Source: Cryobacterium sp. (GTDB lineage: Bacteria > Actinomycetota > Actinomycetes > Actinomycetales > Microbacteriaceae). Taken from it: 46,469 nt of DNA. The position numbers and the translations under genes are program-made. The notes below the pieces were generated by a model. The model did no database searches and had not been told where the DNA came from. It saw only the letters and a list, made by a program, of their open reading frames with translations. Every line of letters starts with the position of its first letter. The first letter of the stretch is position 1. The DNA is taken from positions 1 through 46,469 of the forward strand of contig JAHBSS010000009.1 of assembly GCA_019639015.1 (NCBI GenBank), given 5' to 3'. Of the stretch, positions 8,555 to 17,311 are shown in pieces.

Positions 8555-9949
8555 GTGGCTTTAAGGCTTTACGATTCGCGGGTTCAAGCGGTAGTTGATT
8601 TTCAACCATTAGTTGATGGTGAAGTAGGCATCTACGTTTGTGGACCGACCGTGCAGTCTTCGCCTCACATCGGCCATCTTCGTTCTGCGCTTGTTTACGA
8701 CTTGTGGCGGCGTTGGTTTAGTTATCGCGGTTTCAAAGTCACGTTCATTAGAAACGTCACCGATATTGACGACAAGATTCTCGCGAATGCCACAGGGACC
8801 GAGACGTGGTGGGCTTTGGCTTACCGTTTTGAGCTCGAATTCACGGCTGGCTATTCGGCGTTAGGAATACTGCCGCCGACTTATGAACCTCGCGCAACCG
8901 CGAGCATTAGCCAAATGATCGAATTGATTCAAAGTTTGATTGACAAGGGCCATGCTTACCCGGCTGGCGACGGCTCGGGCGATGTTTACTTTGATGCGAA
9001 GTCGTGGCCGGGCTACGGTGAGCTCACTAGGCAAGCGCTCGATGACATGGAACCGGCTGCGGATGCTGATCCGAGAGGCAAGAAGGATGCGCGAGATTTC
9101 GCGCTTTGGAAAGGGCACAAAGCGAGCGAGCCAGATTCAGCTAGCTGGCATTCCCCTTGGGGTGCGGGTCGCCCGGGTTGGCACATTGAGTGCTCGGCGA
9201 TGTCTAGTCGTTATCTTGGAACGAGTTTTGACATTCACGGCGGCGGGCTAGACTTGCGATTCCCTCACCACGAAAACGAGCTAGCCCAATCTGCGGCGGC
9301 TGGACACGCATTTGCAAAGTATTGGGTGCACAACGGGCTTGTAAATGTTGCAGGGCAGAAAATGTCCAAGTCGCTTGGCAACTCGGTGTTTGCATCCGAG
9401 CTTTCCAAGGCCGCCAAGCCCGCCGTAATCCGTTATTACTTGGGTTCGGCGCACTACCGCACAACGATCGACTACCACGATGGTGCATTGAACGAAGCCA
9501 CCGCAGCGTTCTCACGAATCGAAGGGTTTGTAGCGCGAGCGAAAAAGAAACTTGAGGAAATTGGCGCGCATTCTGGTGCAGAAACCGTTCCAGACGAATT
9601 CGCCGTTGCAATGGATGATGACTTAGCGGCGCCACAAGCGCTCGCGGTTCTTCACGAACGGGTTCGTCAGGGGAATTCTTGCCTAGACGCAGGGGACCTG
9701 AAGGGCACAGCTTCTGCACTCGGTCAGGTGTTGGCAATGACTGAGGTCCTCGGTCTTCAAGTTGAATCCGACGAGAGTGGAGCAAGTTCTGCAGCCTTGG
9801 CCGAATTGGTCGAATCTCGAATCAACGCGAGAGAGCAAGCCAGAAGCACCAAGGATTTTGTTGAGGCCGACAGAATCAGAAGTGAATTAGCCAGCGCTGG
9901 CATCCAGCTAGAAGACACCGCGACCGGCACCGATTGGAGTTTGAGTTGA
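8555..9949 (+). CDS. cysS: Cysteinyl-tRNA synthetase
   Basis: Class Ia synthetase charging tRNA-Cys. It carries the HIGH motif (SPHIGHLRS, about residues 38-41), the KMSKS motif ([10 protein letters not shown]), and the zinc site [15 protein letters not shown] and HHENE. About 464 residues, the normal size. GTG 8555 fits an AGTAGG ribosome site at 8 nt better than the TTG at 8549. The stop overlaps the TTG of rlmB by 4 nt. MshC, the mycothiol ligase paralogue, is excluded by the intact KMSKS region and C-terminal anticodon-binding domain ([18 protein letters not shown]). Confidence 0.94.
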   Translation: MALRLYDSRVQAVVDFQPLVDGEVGIYVCGPTVQSSPHIGHLRSALVYDLWRRWFSYRGFKVTFIRNVTDIDDKILANATGTETWWALAYRFELEFTAGYSALGILPPTYEPRATASISQMIELIQSLIDKGHAYPAGDGSGDVYFDAKSWPGYGELTRQALDDMEPAADADPRGKKDARDFALWKGHKASEPDSASWHSPWGAGRPGWHIECSAMSSRYLGTSFDIHGGGLDLRFPHHENELAQSAAAGHAFAKYWVHNGLVNVAGQKMSKSLGNSVFASELSKAAKPAVIRYYLGSAHYRTTIDYHDGALNEATAAFSRIEGFVARAKKKLEEIGAHSGAETVPDEFAVAMDDDLAAPQALAVLHERVRQGNSCLDAGDLKGTASALGQVLAMTEVLGLQVESDESGASSAALAELVESRINAREQARSTKDFVEADRIRSELASAGIQLEDTATGTDWSLS

Positions 9950-10920
9950 AAACACCGGGGGAGCGACGGGGCAGACCGGGGGCGATTCGAAAGAAAAGTA
10001 AAGGACCCCAAGTGGGTTCCGGTGGTCAGGGCAGACAAGCTTTGGAGGGCAAAGGGCCGACACCCAAAGCGGAAGACCGGCCGCATCATCCCGCGGCTAA
10101 GCGAAAGGCCCGAGCAGAAAAAGCCAAGGGAAATCAACGGCCCGGTGCTGGAATTGACCGGCGCCCTCGACCGAAGTCGAAAGATGAAAGTGAGATAGTT
10201 ACCGGTCGGAATTCGGTCTTGGAAGCGCTTCGAGCGAAGATTCCTGCCGTTACGTTGTACATCGCATCCAAGATCGAGTATGACGATCGGGTAAAAGAAA
10301 TCCTGGGTCTAGCCACGAAACGGTCGTTGCCTGTGCTTGAAGTCATGCGACCGGAACTTGATCGGATGGTCGGCCACGATGCTGTACACCAGGGTGTCGC
10401 ACTCAAAGTCCCGCCCTATGAGTACGCGCATCCTCTTGAATTATTTGAATCGGTCAAGGGTGCGACAAAATTGTTCGTCGCTTTGGACGGGATAACCGAT
10501 CCGAGAAATCTTGGAGCGATAATCCGCTCAGTCGCCGCGTTTGGTGGTCAAGGGGTCATTGTTCCACAGCGTCGTTCCGCTGGGATGACAGCGGCCGCTT
10601 GGAAAACTTCCGCTGGTGCGGCATCCAGGGTTCCCGTCGCCATGGCCGGAAATCTCACTCAAACTTTGAAGGCGCTAAAGCAACGCGGGGCGCACGTTAT
10701 TGGACTCGACGGTGCCGGGCCCGTTTCACTGCCAAAGTCGAATTTCGCAAACGGCCCTTTGATCGTTGTTGTGGGTAGTGAAGGTAAGGGCCTATCGCGG
10801 CTTGTTGCCGAAACTTGCGACTCGATAGTTTCTATTCCGATTAGCGCTTCGACGGAATCTTTGAACGCGGGAATCGCGGTCAGCGTCGCTCTCTATGCAA
10901 TTTCGACGAACCGCAACTAG
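9946..10920 (+). CDS. rlmB: 23S rRNA 2'-O-ribose methyltransferase, RlmB/TrmH (SpoU) family
   Basis: Methylates a guanosine ribose in 23S rRNA (G2251 in E. coli), using SAM bound by a C-terminal trefoil knot. The knot motifs are present: [27 protein letters not shown] and [20 protein letters not shown]. The N-terminal 75 residues are a basic, Gly/Lys-rich tail typical of actinobacterial members, followed by the substrate-binding domain ([11 protein letters not shown]). TTG 9946, overlapping the cysS stop as TTGA, has GGAG 6 nt upstream. cysS-rlmB is a conserved actinobacterial pair. Confidence 0.9.
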   Translation: MKTPGERRGRPGAIRKKSKGPQVGSGGQGRQALEGKGPTPKAEDRPHHPAAKRKARAEKAKGNQRPGAGIDRRPRPKSKDESEIVTGRNSVLEALRAKIPAVTLYIASKIEYDDRVKEILGLATKRSLPVLEVMRPELDRMVGHDAVHQGVALKVPPYEYAHPLELFESVKGATKLFVALDGITDPRNLGAIIRSVAAFGGQGVIVPQRRSAGMTAAAWKTSAGAASRVPVAMAGNLTQTLKALKQRGAHVIGLDGAGPVSLPKSNFANGPLIVVVGSEGKGLSRLVAETCDSIVSIPISASTESLNAGIAVSVALYAISTNRN

Positions 10921-10939
10921 TTAGGTTAGCCTTACCTAT
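10921..10939. promoter_or_regulatory. IdeR/DtxR iron box
   Basis: TTAGGTTAGCCTTACCTAT matches the 19-bp DtxR/IdeR consensus at 17 positions. It lies directly after the rlmB stop and 17 bp before the start of the siderophore-interacting protein gene, so iron-loaded IdeR should repress that gene. An ideR gene is in this window at 32071. Confidence 0.88.
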
Positions 10940-10956
10940 GTGAAAGGCGTAATACG

Positions 10957-11757
10957 GTGACCAATATCACCATTACTCACTCGGATTCCGGGTTGCTTCA
11001 TGCTCAAGTTCTAAAGAAAGAACAAATTAGCCCAAACTTTGTTCGAGTCACACTCGGCGGTGCTGACTTGACTCGCTTTCAATTTGTCGGTGCCGATCAA
11101 TGGTTCCGATTAGTCATTCCTGTGCACGAAGGCGATCGACTCGACTTAATGCCGCAACGATTCGGAGTAGCAGGCTTCTTGCGTTATCTATCGCTCCCAA
11201 AAGGCGTGCGACCCGTGGTTCGAAACTACACAGTTCGGTCTTACCGGCCGTCTCCGGCAGAAATTGATATTGATTTCGTTGTGCACGGTAGCGAAGGTAT
11301 TGCAGCGCCGTGGGCCTCGCGCGTCGAGTCCGATTTCGAGGTTGCACTAATCGATCAAGGATGCGGATGGCATCCGAAACTTGCTGATTGGTACTTGCTG
11401 ACGGGGGACGAAAGTAGTTTGCCTGCTTTGGCCGGGATCATCCGAGATCTCCCAGACGAAAGTGCCGGGCACGCATTCATCGAACTGTTTGACAAACGGG
11501 ACCGTCAGGAACTGAATGCACCAAAGGGGTTTCAGGTTCACTGGTTGGAGCGCTCTGCCACTCAAGCGCCGGGTTCCAAATTGTTGCCGACCCTTGAGCG
11601 CTTTGCATTCCCGTCGGGAACTCCCTACGCGTTTTCGGTCGGGGAATCCGCATTGGCAACTGGCGTAAGGCGACACCTGGTAGCCCAACGAGGTGTGCCA
11701 AAGGCGCAAATTACATTTAGCGGATATTGGAAGCTAGGAAAATCGGCCTGGACTTAG
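10957..11757 (+). CDS. Siderophore-interacting protein (FAD-dependent ferric-siderophore reductase)
   Basis: Cytoplasmic flavoprotein that reduces ferric siderophores to release iron. The FAD-binding beta barrel ends in the hallmark RNYTVRSYR; the C-terminal NAD(P)H domain has YLLTGDESSLPALAGI and the family ending ITFSGYWKLGKSAWT. 266 residues is normal. GTG 10957 is the start. The iron box directly upstream supports iron regulation. No siderophore transporter is nearby. Its stop overlaps the stop of the convergent PLP-enzyme gene (11754-11757). Confidence 0.92.
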   Translation: MTNITITHSDSGLLHAQVLKKEQISPNFVRVTLGGADLTRFQFVGADQWFRLVIPVHEGDRLDLMPQRFGVAGFLRYLSLPKGVRPVVRNYTVRSYRPSPAEIDIDFVVHGSEGIAAPWASRVESDFEVALIDQGCGWHPKLADWYLLTGDESSLPALAGIIRDLPDESAGHAFIELFDKRDRQELNAPKGFQVHWLERSATQAPGSKLLPTLERFAFPSGTPYAFSVGESALATGVRRHLVAQRGVPKAQITFSGYWKLGKSAWT

Positions 11758-12923
11758 AGAGCCTGAATTATGTCGGCGTAAATATCGTCGACGTGCTCAA
11801 GTCCGATTGAAAGTCTCACAACTCCCTCTCCCGGTTTAGCTTCAGCTGCTACTGGACGGTGAGTCAAAGACGCAGGATGCTGAGCCAAAGTGTCTACTCC
11901 ACCGAGCGAAACCGCGTGGCTGATCAAGTGAAGCGACTCGACAAACTTGGCAGCCGCCTTATAGCCACCCTTCAAGTCGATCGAAAGCATTGAACCAGGG
12001 CCCTCCATTTGACGCCCGACAAGACCGAGCGGATCGCATTCAGGTAGTCCCGGGAACAGCACTCGGTTCAAGGCTGAGTTGCCGACGAGCCGCTCGGCAA
12101 TTTCTTGCGCTGTCGCTTGCTGAGCGCGAACGCGCAAAGGCATTGTGCGCAGTCCACGATGCAACAGATAAGCGGCAAATGGGTGTAGCAATCCACCTGT
12201 GAGCGCACGAATGTGTCGGATTCGGTGCACCCATTCGTCGTTTGCGCAAATTACACCGCCCATGACATCTCCGTGCCCGCCGATGTATTTCGTCGCGCTG
12301 TGCAACACCAAGGTAGCGCCGAGTTCTATCGGCCGCTGCAAAACCGGTGTCGCAAAAGTGTTGTCGACAATCACAGGCACAGTTCCGGAAGCCTTCACGG
12401 CCGCGGCAATATCAACGAGTTCGAGAGTCGGGTTGGCGGGGGTTTCAATGACCACGAGTCCCGTGTCGGGGGTTATCGCTGCCGGGATCTCATCGACTGC
12501 GTGCACCCAAGACACTTTTGTACCGAGCAACCCGTTGTCGAGCACGTGGTCGGTGCCACCGTAGAGTGGGCGCAACCCAACTACGTGTGTTTTTCCTTCA
12601 TTCACCATCGCGATGATGGTTGCCGCCAAAGCGGCCATTCCGCTCGCAAACGCGACGGCCGCATCCGAGCCCTCGAGTCCCGCGATGCTGTCTTCGAAGC
12701 GTGCAACTCCTGGTTGCCAAAGTCGCTGATACACGGCGGACTGGCCGGGCAGAATCGAACCGCCAGAAGCCATTTGATCGTAAGACTCACCACCGATTGC
12801 AATGCTTGGTAGCGGGTTTGTTGTCGAAAGGTCAATCGGAGGTACGTGTGAACCGGCCTGTTCGAGGCCCTCCATTCCTCCGTGAACGGCGCGAGTTTCC
12901 ATGTGTTGCTTCGATGCATCCAT
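11754..12923 (-). CDS. Trans-sulfuration family PLP enzyme (cystathionine gamma-synthase/lyase type)
   Basis: PLP-dependent enzyme of the Cys/Met metabolism family, cytoplasmic. The PLP lysine is in HSATKYIGGHGDVMGG; VIETPANPTLELVD and IVDNTFATPVLQRP are family blocks, and PLYGGTDHVLD has Gly where canonical methionine gamma-lyases have Cys. That argues for a cystathionine gamma-synthase, gamma-lyase or O-acylhomoserine role, which cannot be resolved here. ATG 12923 is used; ATG 12902 is also possible. The gene is divergent from an Lrp/AsnC regulator whose palindrome lies between them, so it is the likely target of that regulator. Confidence 0.85.
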   Translation of the reverse strand: MDASKQHMETRAVHGGMEGLEQAGSHVPPIDLSTTNPLPSIAIGGESYDQMASGGSILPGQSAVYQRLWQPGVARFEDSIAGLEGSDAAVAFASGMAALAATIIAMVNEGKTHVVGLRPLYGGTDHVLDNGLLGTKVSWVHAVDEIPAAITPDTGLVVIETPANPTLELVDIAAAVKASGTVPVIVDNTFATPVLQRPIELGATLVLHSATKYIGGHGDVMGGVICANDEWVHRIRHIRALTGGLLHPFAAYLLHRGLRTMPLRVRAQQATAQEIAERLVGNSALNRVLFPGLPECDPLGLVGRQMEGPGSMLSIDLKGGYKAAAKFVESLHLISHAVSLGGVDTLAQHPASLTHRPVAAEAKPGEGVVRLSIGLEHVDDIYADIIQAL

Positions 12924-12996
12924 GCTCTGACTCAAGCAGGATCACCGGTTTCACGCAAGTACATCGAAGGATCAACAGGTATCGCTCGAATTTCTT

Positions 12997-13017
12997 GAAG
13001 AATCTGCGAGAATCTTC
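12997..13017. promoter_or_regulatory. Imperfect 21-bp palindrome, probable Lrp-type operator over the -10 box
   Basis: The dyad has the form GAAGA-N-TCT-N3-AGA-N-TCTTC centred at 13007. It overlaps a -10-like GAATCT at 13010-13015 placed 6 nt before the ATG of the regulator, so binding would repress the regulator itself and could control the divergent PLP enzyme. Confidence 0.45.
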
Positions 13018-13021
13018 AGCT

Positions 13022-13480
13022 ATGGATGAACTGGATCGAAGAATCCTCCGTGTGCTCTCAACTAATTCGCGTACCTCCGGAGCCGCACTGGCCACAGCGA
13101 CAGGTACAGCGGAGTCGACGGTTTCACTTCGGCTCAAGCGACTGCAACAAGACAAGGTGATTCTCTCAACTCGAATTGACCTTGATCTAATGGCTATCGG
13201 CATGACAGTTCAGGCGTTGATTTCGGTGCGACTAGTTTCGATAGTGAGAGAGGATGTCGAAAACTTCAGGCGCGAGGCTCCGAACTGGCCGGGTGTCTTG
13301 GCTCTGTTCCACATGGCGGGCGCGGATGATTTCTTGCTACATGTCGCCGCGAGAAATTCGATCGAGCTTAGGGACTTTGTTTTGGAGCACCTTGCTTCTC
13401 ATCCCGCTGTGGCAAACACCGAAACGAACCTAATTTTTGAACATGTCGTTGGCAGTGGATTAGAGGAGATTCTTCGCTAG
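13022..13480 (+). CDS. Lrp/AsnC-family transcriptional regulator
   Basis: 152 residues. N-terminal winged helix (MDELDRRILRVLSTNSRTSGAALATATGTAESTV split over residues 1-34, then SLRLKRLQQDKVI), followed by an alpha-beta effector domain (VQALISVRLVSI, GVLALFHMAGADDFLLHVAA) that in this family binds an amino acid and oligomerises. The divergent trans-sulfuration enzyme suggests a sulfur amino acid ligand; this is inference. ATG 13022 has no ribosome site but a -10-like box 6 nt upstream, suggesting a leaderless transcript. Its stop overlaps the stop of the convergent DUF4032 gene as CTAG. Confidence 0.9.
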   Translation: MDELDRRILRVLSTNSRTSGAALATATGTAESTVSLRLKRLQQDKVILSTRIDLDLMAIGMTVQALISVRLVSIVREDVENFRREAPNWPGVLALFHMAGADDFLLHVAARNSIELRDFVLEHLASHPAVANTETNLIFEHVVGSGLEEILR

Positions 13481-14751
13481 ATTCGATCGCGCCAGTCGGA
13501 CTCTTCGATTATTCCGATCGGTGCGGTGAACGCTTCGGTTGGCGGATTTAGCATTGTTGCTTCATCTCTTCGGTGCCGGAGCACTTGTTCAATGTAGGAG
13601 GTCACCGCTTCAGCCAAAGGCACGTCGCGACTTTCGTTTTGCGAAAGGAACCATCGATGCTCGAGCATCTGGTGAAACACTTCTGCGGGTTCGAGTTTGC
13701 CTCGAAGTTCCCGTGGGATTGCTCCGACAACCGGCTCAAACACCGTTGAAAGCCATTCGTGAGCGACCGCTTCTTCATCCCGACCCGGATACTTTCTCGC
13801 GGCAAAAGCATCCAAGTCATTTAGCAGGCGTCGCGCTTGATTCTCTTCAGTATCCAAGCCCGTCAGCCGAAGTAGCCGCCGCTGATGGTGACCGGCGTCT
13901 ACCACTTTCGGTTGGATTCTCACTTGATTGCCTTCAGCATCCGAACCTATGGACAGCTCTTCGATATCGAATCCCAAAAGGTTCAACCGCTCGACACGTT
14001 CTGCGATTCTCCAACGCTCGGCGGAGTCGAACGATTCAGAACCGGTGAGTTCCTGCCAAAGAGTGCGGTAAGCATCCAAAATCCGAGTGCTGACATCGAC
14101 GGGGTCGATGCTCTCGTCCAGGCGGCCGCCTGCGGCAAGATCAAGTAGCTCGCCAGCGATATTCACTCTCGCAATTTCAAGGTCGTGTTCCCGCTGTCCC
14201 TGAGATAGCGGAGGTTGCAATCTGCCGGTTTCCGCATCAACGAGATAGGCAGCGAACGCACCAGCGTCTCGACGGAACAAGGTGTTTGAGAGTGAAACGT
14301 CTCCCCAAAAAAAGCCGACGATGTGAAGCCGCACCAAAAGGACAGCAAGTGCGTCAACTAGTCGAGTCGCCGTATCGGGCCTGAGCGTCTGGGAATAAAG
14401 CGCGCGATACGGAAGCGAAAACTTCAAGTGTCTTGTAACAAGCACCGCCTCGAGTGGCTGACCTTGAGCATCACGCCGTTCGCTAATTACTGCAACCGGT
14501 TCAACGCAAGGCACATCGAGTCGCTGCAGGGTACGCAACAGTTCGTATTCGCGCTCGGCAAGTTCAGGAGAGGTTTCCTTCAAGGCAACGACATAACCGC
14601 TCAGTTGTACAAACCTGACAATGTGGCGTGAGATGCCTTTCGGTAACGCCGCGATCGTATGGTCTGGCCAAGATTCGAGAGGAAGCTCCCACGGCAAATC
14701 CAGCAGTGCTGGATCAAAACCTGTGGCGGTGATGTTCAGCGCGCTGCCCAC
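13477..14751 (-). CDS. DUF4032 protein with a kinase-like N-terminal domain
   Basis: 424 residues. The N-terminal 200 residues resemble a lipopolysaccharide-kinase/RIO-like fold: VVALKETSPELAEREYELL gives the lysine and glutamate, LHIVGFFWGDVSLSNTLF the catalytic-loop aspartate and asparagine, and YLVDAETG the metal-binding aspartate. The C-terminal DUF4032 region contains HQRRLLRLTGLDTEENQARR (residues about 285-304). Whether it phosphorylates anything is unknown. GTG 14751 starts 27 nt after the ABC ATPase stop on the same strand, so the two are probably co-transcribed. Confidence 0.85.
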   Translation of the reverse strand: MGSALNITATGFDPALLDLPWELPLESWPDHTIAALPKGISRHIVRFVQLSGYVVALKETSPELAEREYELLRTLQRLDVPCVEPVAVISERRDAQGQPLEAVLVTRHLKFSLPYRALYSQTLRPDTATRLVDALAVLLVRLHIVGFFWGDVSLSNTLFRRDAGAFAAYLVDAETGRLQPPLSQGQREHDLEIARVNIAGELLDLAAGGRLDESIDPVDVSTRILDAYRTLWQELTGSESFDSAERWRIAERVERLNLLGFDIEELSIGSDAEGNQVRIQPKVVDAGHHQRRLLRLTGLDTEENQARRLLNDLDAFAARKYPGRDEEAVAHEWLSTVFEPVVGAIPRELRGKLEPAEVFHQMLEHRWFLSQNESRDVPLAEAVTSYIEQVLRHRRDEATMLNPPTEAFTAPIGIIEESDWRDRI

Positions 14752-14778
14752 CGTGGGACCTTCCCCGAGAAAGTGACC

Positions 14779-15882
14779 TTAATCCCCTACTTCGACGGCA
14801 GTCTTGCTTAGTCGCTCGCCTGAATCCGTGTCAAAAACGTGGATGTGTTCAGGTTTCGGAGAAATCACAACCTTGTCCTTAGCTTTCGGATGGTTACGAC
14901 CATCAACCCTGGCCACAATTTCAATCTTCTGGCCCTCAACCGTTGCCGTACCGTACAAGTAGCCGTCAGCTCCAAGCTCTTCGACAATGTCAACGACGGC
15001 TTCGATTCCCTTGCCGCTTGACGAGACAATAATGTCTTCTGGGCGGATGCCGATTGTTACGGTCTTGCCCTTAGCGGCGCTTAGAGTCTCGCGGTCGAGT
15101 TTCGCGGTTTCGGAACCAAACGCAACGCCACCTTCAACCAGCTTCGAGGCAAATAGGTTCATTGCGGGGGAGCCGATAAATCCAGCAACGAAAATATTCT
15201 TGGGGTTCGCGTAGAGTTCACGCGGTGTACCCACTTGCTGGAGCAGCCCATCCTTCAACACTGCGATTCGGTCACCCATGGTGAGAGCTTCGATTTGGTC
15301 GTGAGTCACGTACACGGTTGTGACACCGAGCCGGCGAGTTAGCGAGGCAATTTGAGTTCTCGTCTGGACGCGTAGTTTTGCATCAAGGTTGGAAAGAGGT
15401 TCGTCCATTAGGAACACTTGCGGGCTACGCACAATTGCTCGACCCATAGCGACACGCTGACGTTGACCACCGGAAAGCGCCTTAGGTTTGCGGCCGAGAT
15501 ATTCCTCAAGGTCAAGAAGTTTGGCTGCTTCAAGCACGCGGGCAGCGCGTTCCTCTTTGCTCACTCCCGCGATCTTGAGCGCAAACCCCATGTTCTCCGC
15601 TACGGTCATGTGAGGGTACAACGCGTAGTTCTGAAACACCATCGCGATGTCTCGATCTTTCGGCGGAACATCGGTGACGTCCCGATCGCCGATGAGAATG
15701 CGACCTTCGTCGATTTCTTCGAGTCCTGCGAGCATCCGCAATGAAGTGGACTTGCCGCAACCGGAAGGCCCGACCAAAACGAGGAACTCGCCGTCTTCTA
15801 CAGTGAGGTTCAGCTTGTCGACCGCCGGTCGAGACTGACCGGAATAGATTCGAGTCGCGTTGTCAAAAGTGACAGTTGCCAT
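14779..15882 (-). CDS. ugpC: UgpC/MsiK-type ABC transporter ATPase for sugars
   Basis: Cytoplasmic ATPase that energises carbohydrate ABC importers. Walker A GPSGCGKST (38-46), Q-loop VFQNYALYPHMTV, signature KALSGGQRQRV, Walker B VFLMDEPLSNLDA and switch YVTHDQIEAL are intact. The C-terminal TOBE-type regulatory domain (IGIRPEDI, HIHVFDTDSGERL) is full length at 367 residues. No permease or binding-protein genes flank it, as for MsiK, which serves several importers. ATG 15882 has GGAG 9 nt upstream. The pairing with DUF4032 is notable. Confidence 0.9.
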   Translation of the reverse strand: MATVTFDNATRIYSGQSRPAVDKLNLTVEDGEFLVLVGPSGCGKSTSLRMLAGLEEIDEGRILIGDRDVTDVPPKDRDIAMVFQNYALYPHMTVAENMGFALKIAGVSKEERAARVLEAAKLLDLEEYLGRKPKALSGGQRQRVAMGRAIVRSPQVFLMDEPLSNLDAKLRVQTRTQIASLTRRLGVTTVYVTHDQIEALTMGDRIAVLKDGLLQQVGTPRELYANPKNIFVAGFIGSPAMNLFASKLVEGGVAFGSETAKLDRETLSAAKGKTVTIGIRPEDIIVSSSGKGIEAVVDIVEELGADGYLYGTATVEGQKIEIVARVDGRNHPKAKDKVVISPKPEHIHVFDTDSGERLSKTAVEVGD

Positions 15883-15900
15883 GGGTGTACATCTCCTTCA

Positions 15901-15918
15901 CCGGCAGGTACGTGCCGG
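15901..15918. other. Hairpin in the ugpC leader
   Basis: CCGGCA and TGCCGG arms flank GGTACG, 19 nt before the ugpC start codon and just upstream of its ribosome site on the minus strand. It may be a leader hairpin or an operator. The rest of the 236-nt ugpC-dsbA gap shows no recognised site. Confidence 0.35.
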
Positions 15919-16118
15919 ACGATCCGTAGTGAATGGATTAGCACTCCATTTTCTGGAGCACCTGCGCCATTATGGCACCAATTGCGCAGCGCATGGAAAC
16001 CGGAGCAGCCAAACACTCGATATTCTGGTTCAGGTGCTTTTCTGCGGATTCACAGACTCAGCGGATTAGCATCGAGAATTGGTGAAAACGCCCCTACCGC
16101 CCTTGAATGAGGTTCGAT

Positions 16119-17063
16119 GTGAGCACAAGTAATTCCCGCCCAAGCAAGAATGACAGGCGCGACGCTGCACGAGAGAAAGCGCGCCAACTGCGCGAAGAGC
16201 AACGGAAAAAGGAGAAGCGAAACAAACTCCTGGTTCAAGGGGGGCTCATCGTTGCGCTGCTCGCGGTTGTCGCCGTTGTCGCATTTGTCATTACGAGTTC
16301 GATAAAGCCACCAGCGGCGGGCCCACTAAACATGCTCAGCGACGGTGTCAAGATCGGGCAGGGTTTCAAGGCCGAGCGCACCGGCTCGCTCCTTCCGGAC
16401 AAGGAACCAATCCCTTCGGCTTCAAATGCAAGCTCGGATGTATTGGACATTCGCGTTTATGTTGACTACTTGTGCCCAATTTGTGGTGGTTTTGAAGCAG
16501 CAAATGCGGATCAGATTCAAAAACTTGTCAGCGATGGGGCGGCGACCCTTGAAATTCACCCAATCGCGATACTTGACCGTTTGTCCCAAGGAACCAAGTA
16601 TTCGACTCGATCGGCGAACGCTGCCGCTTGTGTCGCCAACTTCTCGCCAGACAACTTCTTTGACTTCAGTGCCTTGTTATTCAAGAACCAGCCAGCTGAA
16701 AACACTCCCGGCCTTGATGACGAAACAATTATCGGGTTCGCAAAACAAGCTGGTGTCGACAAGTTGAAAGACATCACTTCGTGCATCAATAGCGGCACTT
16801 TTGACAGCTGGGTTGAAGGCGCCACGGATCGATTCATCAACAAAGCGATACCGGGTGTTGTGACACAGCCAGCGCAAAAGGGCACGCCAACCATCTATGT
16901 GAACGGGCAACTTTACCCGTACACGCTAAACCAGCAAACCGGCGCGTTCGACCCTGACGAGTTCTCGACGTTCCTTGTGCAGGTGCTTGGATCGAACTTC
17001 TCGAACCAATCAACACCGAGCCCAAGCCCGAGTGGGAGCCCAAGCCCGTCCGCGACTCCTTAG
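16119..17063 (+). CDS. Membrane-anchored DsbA-like thiol oxidoreductase
   Basis: 314 residues from GTG 16119, which follows GAGG by 6 nt. The N-terminal 40 residues are very basic and helical (AREKARQLREEQRKKEKRN), followed by one membrane helix (LIVALLAVVAVVAFVI), so the catalytic domain faces outward. The thioredoxin-like domain has VDYLCPICGG with the redox pair Cys119/Cys122 and the cis-Pro loop GTPTIYVNG. The tail is a Ser/Pro linker (PSPSPSGSPSPS). It probably makes or repairs disulfides in secreted proteins; msrB lies 280 nt further on, convergent. Confidence 0.88.
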   Translation: MSTSNSRPSKNDRRDAAREKARQLREEQRKKEKRNKLLVQGGLIVALLAVVAVVAFVITSSIKPPAAGPLNMLSDGVKIGQGFKAERTGSLLPDKEPIPSASNASSDVLDIRVYVDYLCPICGGFEAANADQIQKLVSDGAATLEIHPIAILDRLSQGTKYSTRSANAAACVANFSPDNFFDFSALLFKNQPAENTPGLDDETIIGFAKQAGVDKLKDITSCINSGTFDSWVEGATDRFINKAIPGVVTQPAQKGTPTIYVNGQLYPYTLNQQTGAFDPDEFSTFLVQVLGSNFSNQSTPSPSPSGSPSPSATP

Positions 17064-17068
17064 TCGGC

Positions 17069-17232
17069 AACTGCGCTACTGACGGGCTCCAAAATAAAGC
17101 CAAGTCGTTGGCGCTGTGTTTATAACTGCGCTACTGACGGGCTCCAAAATAAAGCCAAATCATTGGCGCTGTGTTTATAACTGCGCTACTGACGGGCTCC
17201 ACAAAAAAGCCAAACTCTTGGCTTTTTTGTGG
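17069..17232. repeat. Three 55-bp tandem units, each carrying a GCCAA/TTGGC hairpin
   Basis: Units begin AACTGCGCTACTGACGGGCT at 17069, 17124 and 17179, an exact period of 55. The first two are nearly identical; the third diverges after its first 24 bases. Each holds a hairpin with stem GCCAA/TTGGC and a different four-base loop (GTCG, ATCA, ACTC). The third is extended into a 15-bp terminator ending at the CCA of tRNA-Thr. The array fills the gap between the dsbA-like gene and tRNA-Thr. Confidence 0.85.
17199..17232. terminator. Bidirectional rho-independent terminator
   Basis: Perfect 15-bp arms CCACAAAAAAGCCAA (17199-17213) and TTGGCTTTTTTGTGG (17218-17232) with loop ACTC. The A/T runs give a U-tract on either strand, so it can stop both the tRNA-Thr transcript and read-through from the dsbA-like gene. 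The outer three bases form the encoded CCA of the tRNA. Confidence 0.88.
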
Positions 17233-17306
17233 AGCCCCCTGTCGGATTCGAACCGACGACCCCCGCTTTACAAGAGCGGTGCTCTGGCCAACTGAGCTAA
17301 GGAGGC
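17230..17306 (-). tRNA. tRNA-Thr(UGU) with encoded CCA
   Basis: The minus strand folds as a complete cloverleaf: acceptor GCCTCCT/AGGGGGC, D stem GCTC/GAGC, anticodon stem CCGCT/AGCGG with loop CTTGTAA (anticodon TGU, reading ACA), T stem GTCGG/CCGAC with TTCGAAT. The discriminator is U and CCA is encoded at 17230-17232. It sits 40 nt after msrB on the same strand. Confidence 0.95.
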
Positions 17307-17311
17307 GTTGA

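Noticed and set aside
8549-9949. MshC instead of CysS
   Set aside because: The protein has the full C-terminal anticodon-binding region and the KMSKS loop of CysS and is paired with rlmB.
12620-13021. Extended N-terminus of the Lrp-type regulator
   Set aside because: The upstream codons overlap the divergent PLP gene and are basic low-complexity; the HTH starts normally at ATG 13022.
17069-17232. CRISPR array
   Set aside because: The 55-bp units are directly adjacent with no unique spacers; variation is confined to the hairpin loops and the third unit.
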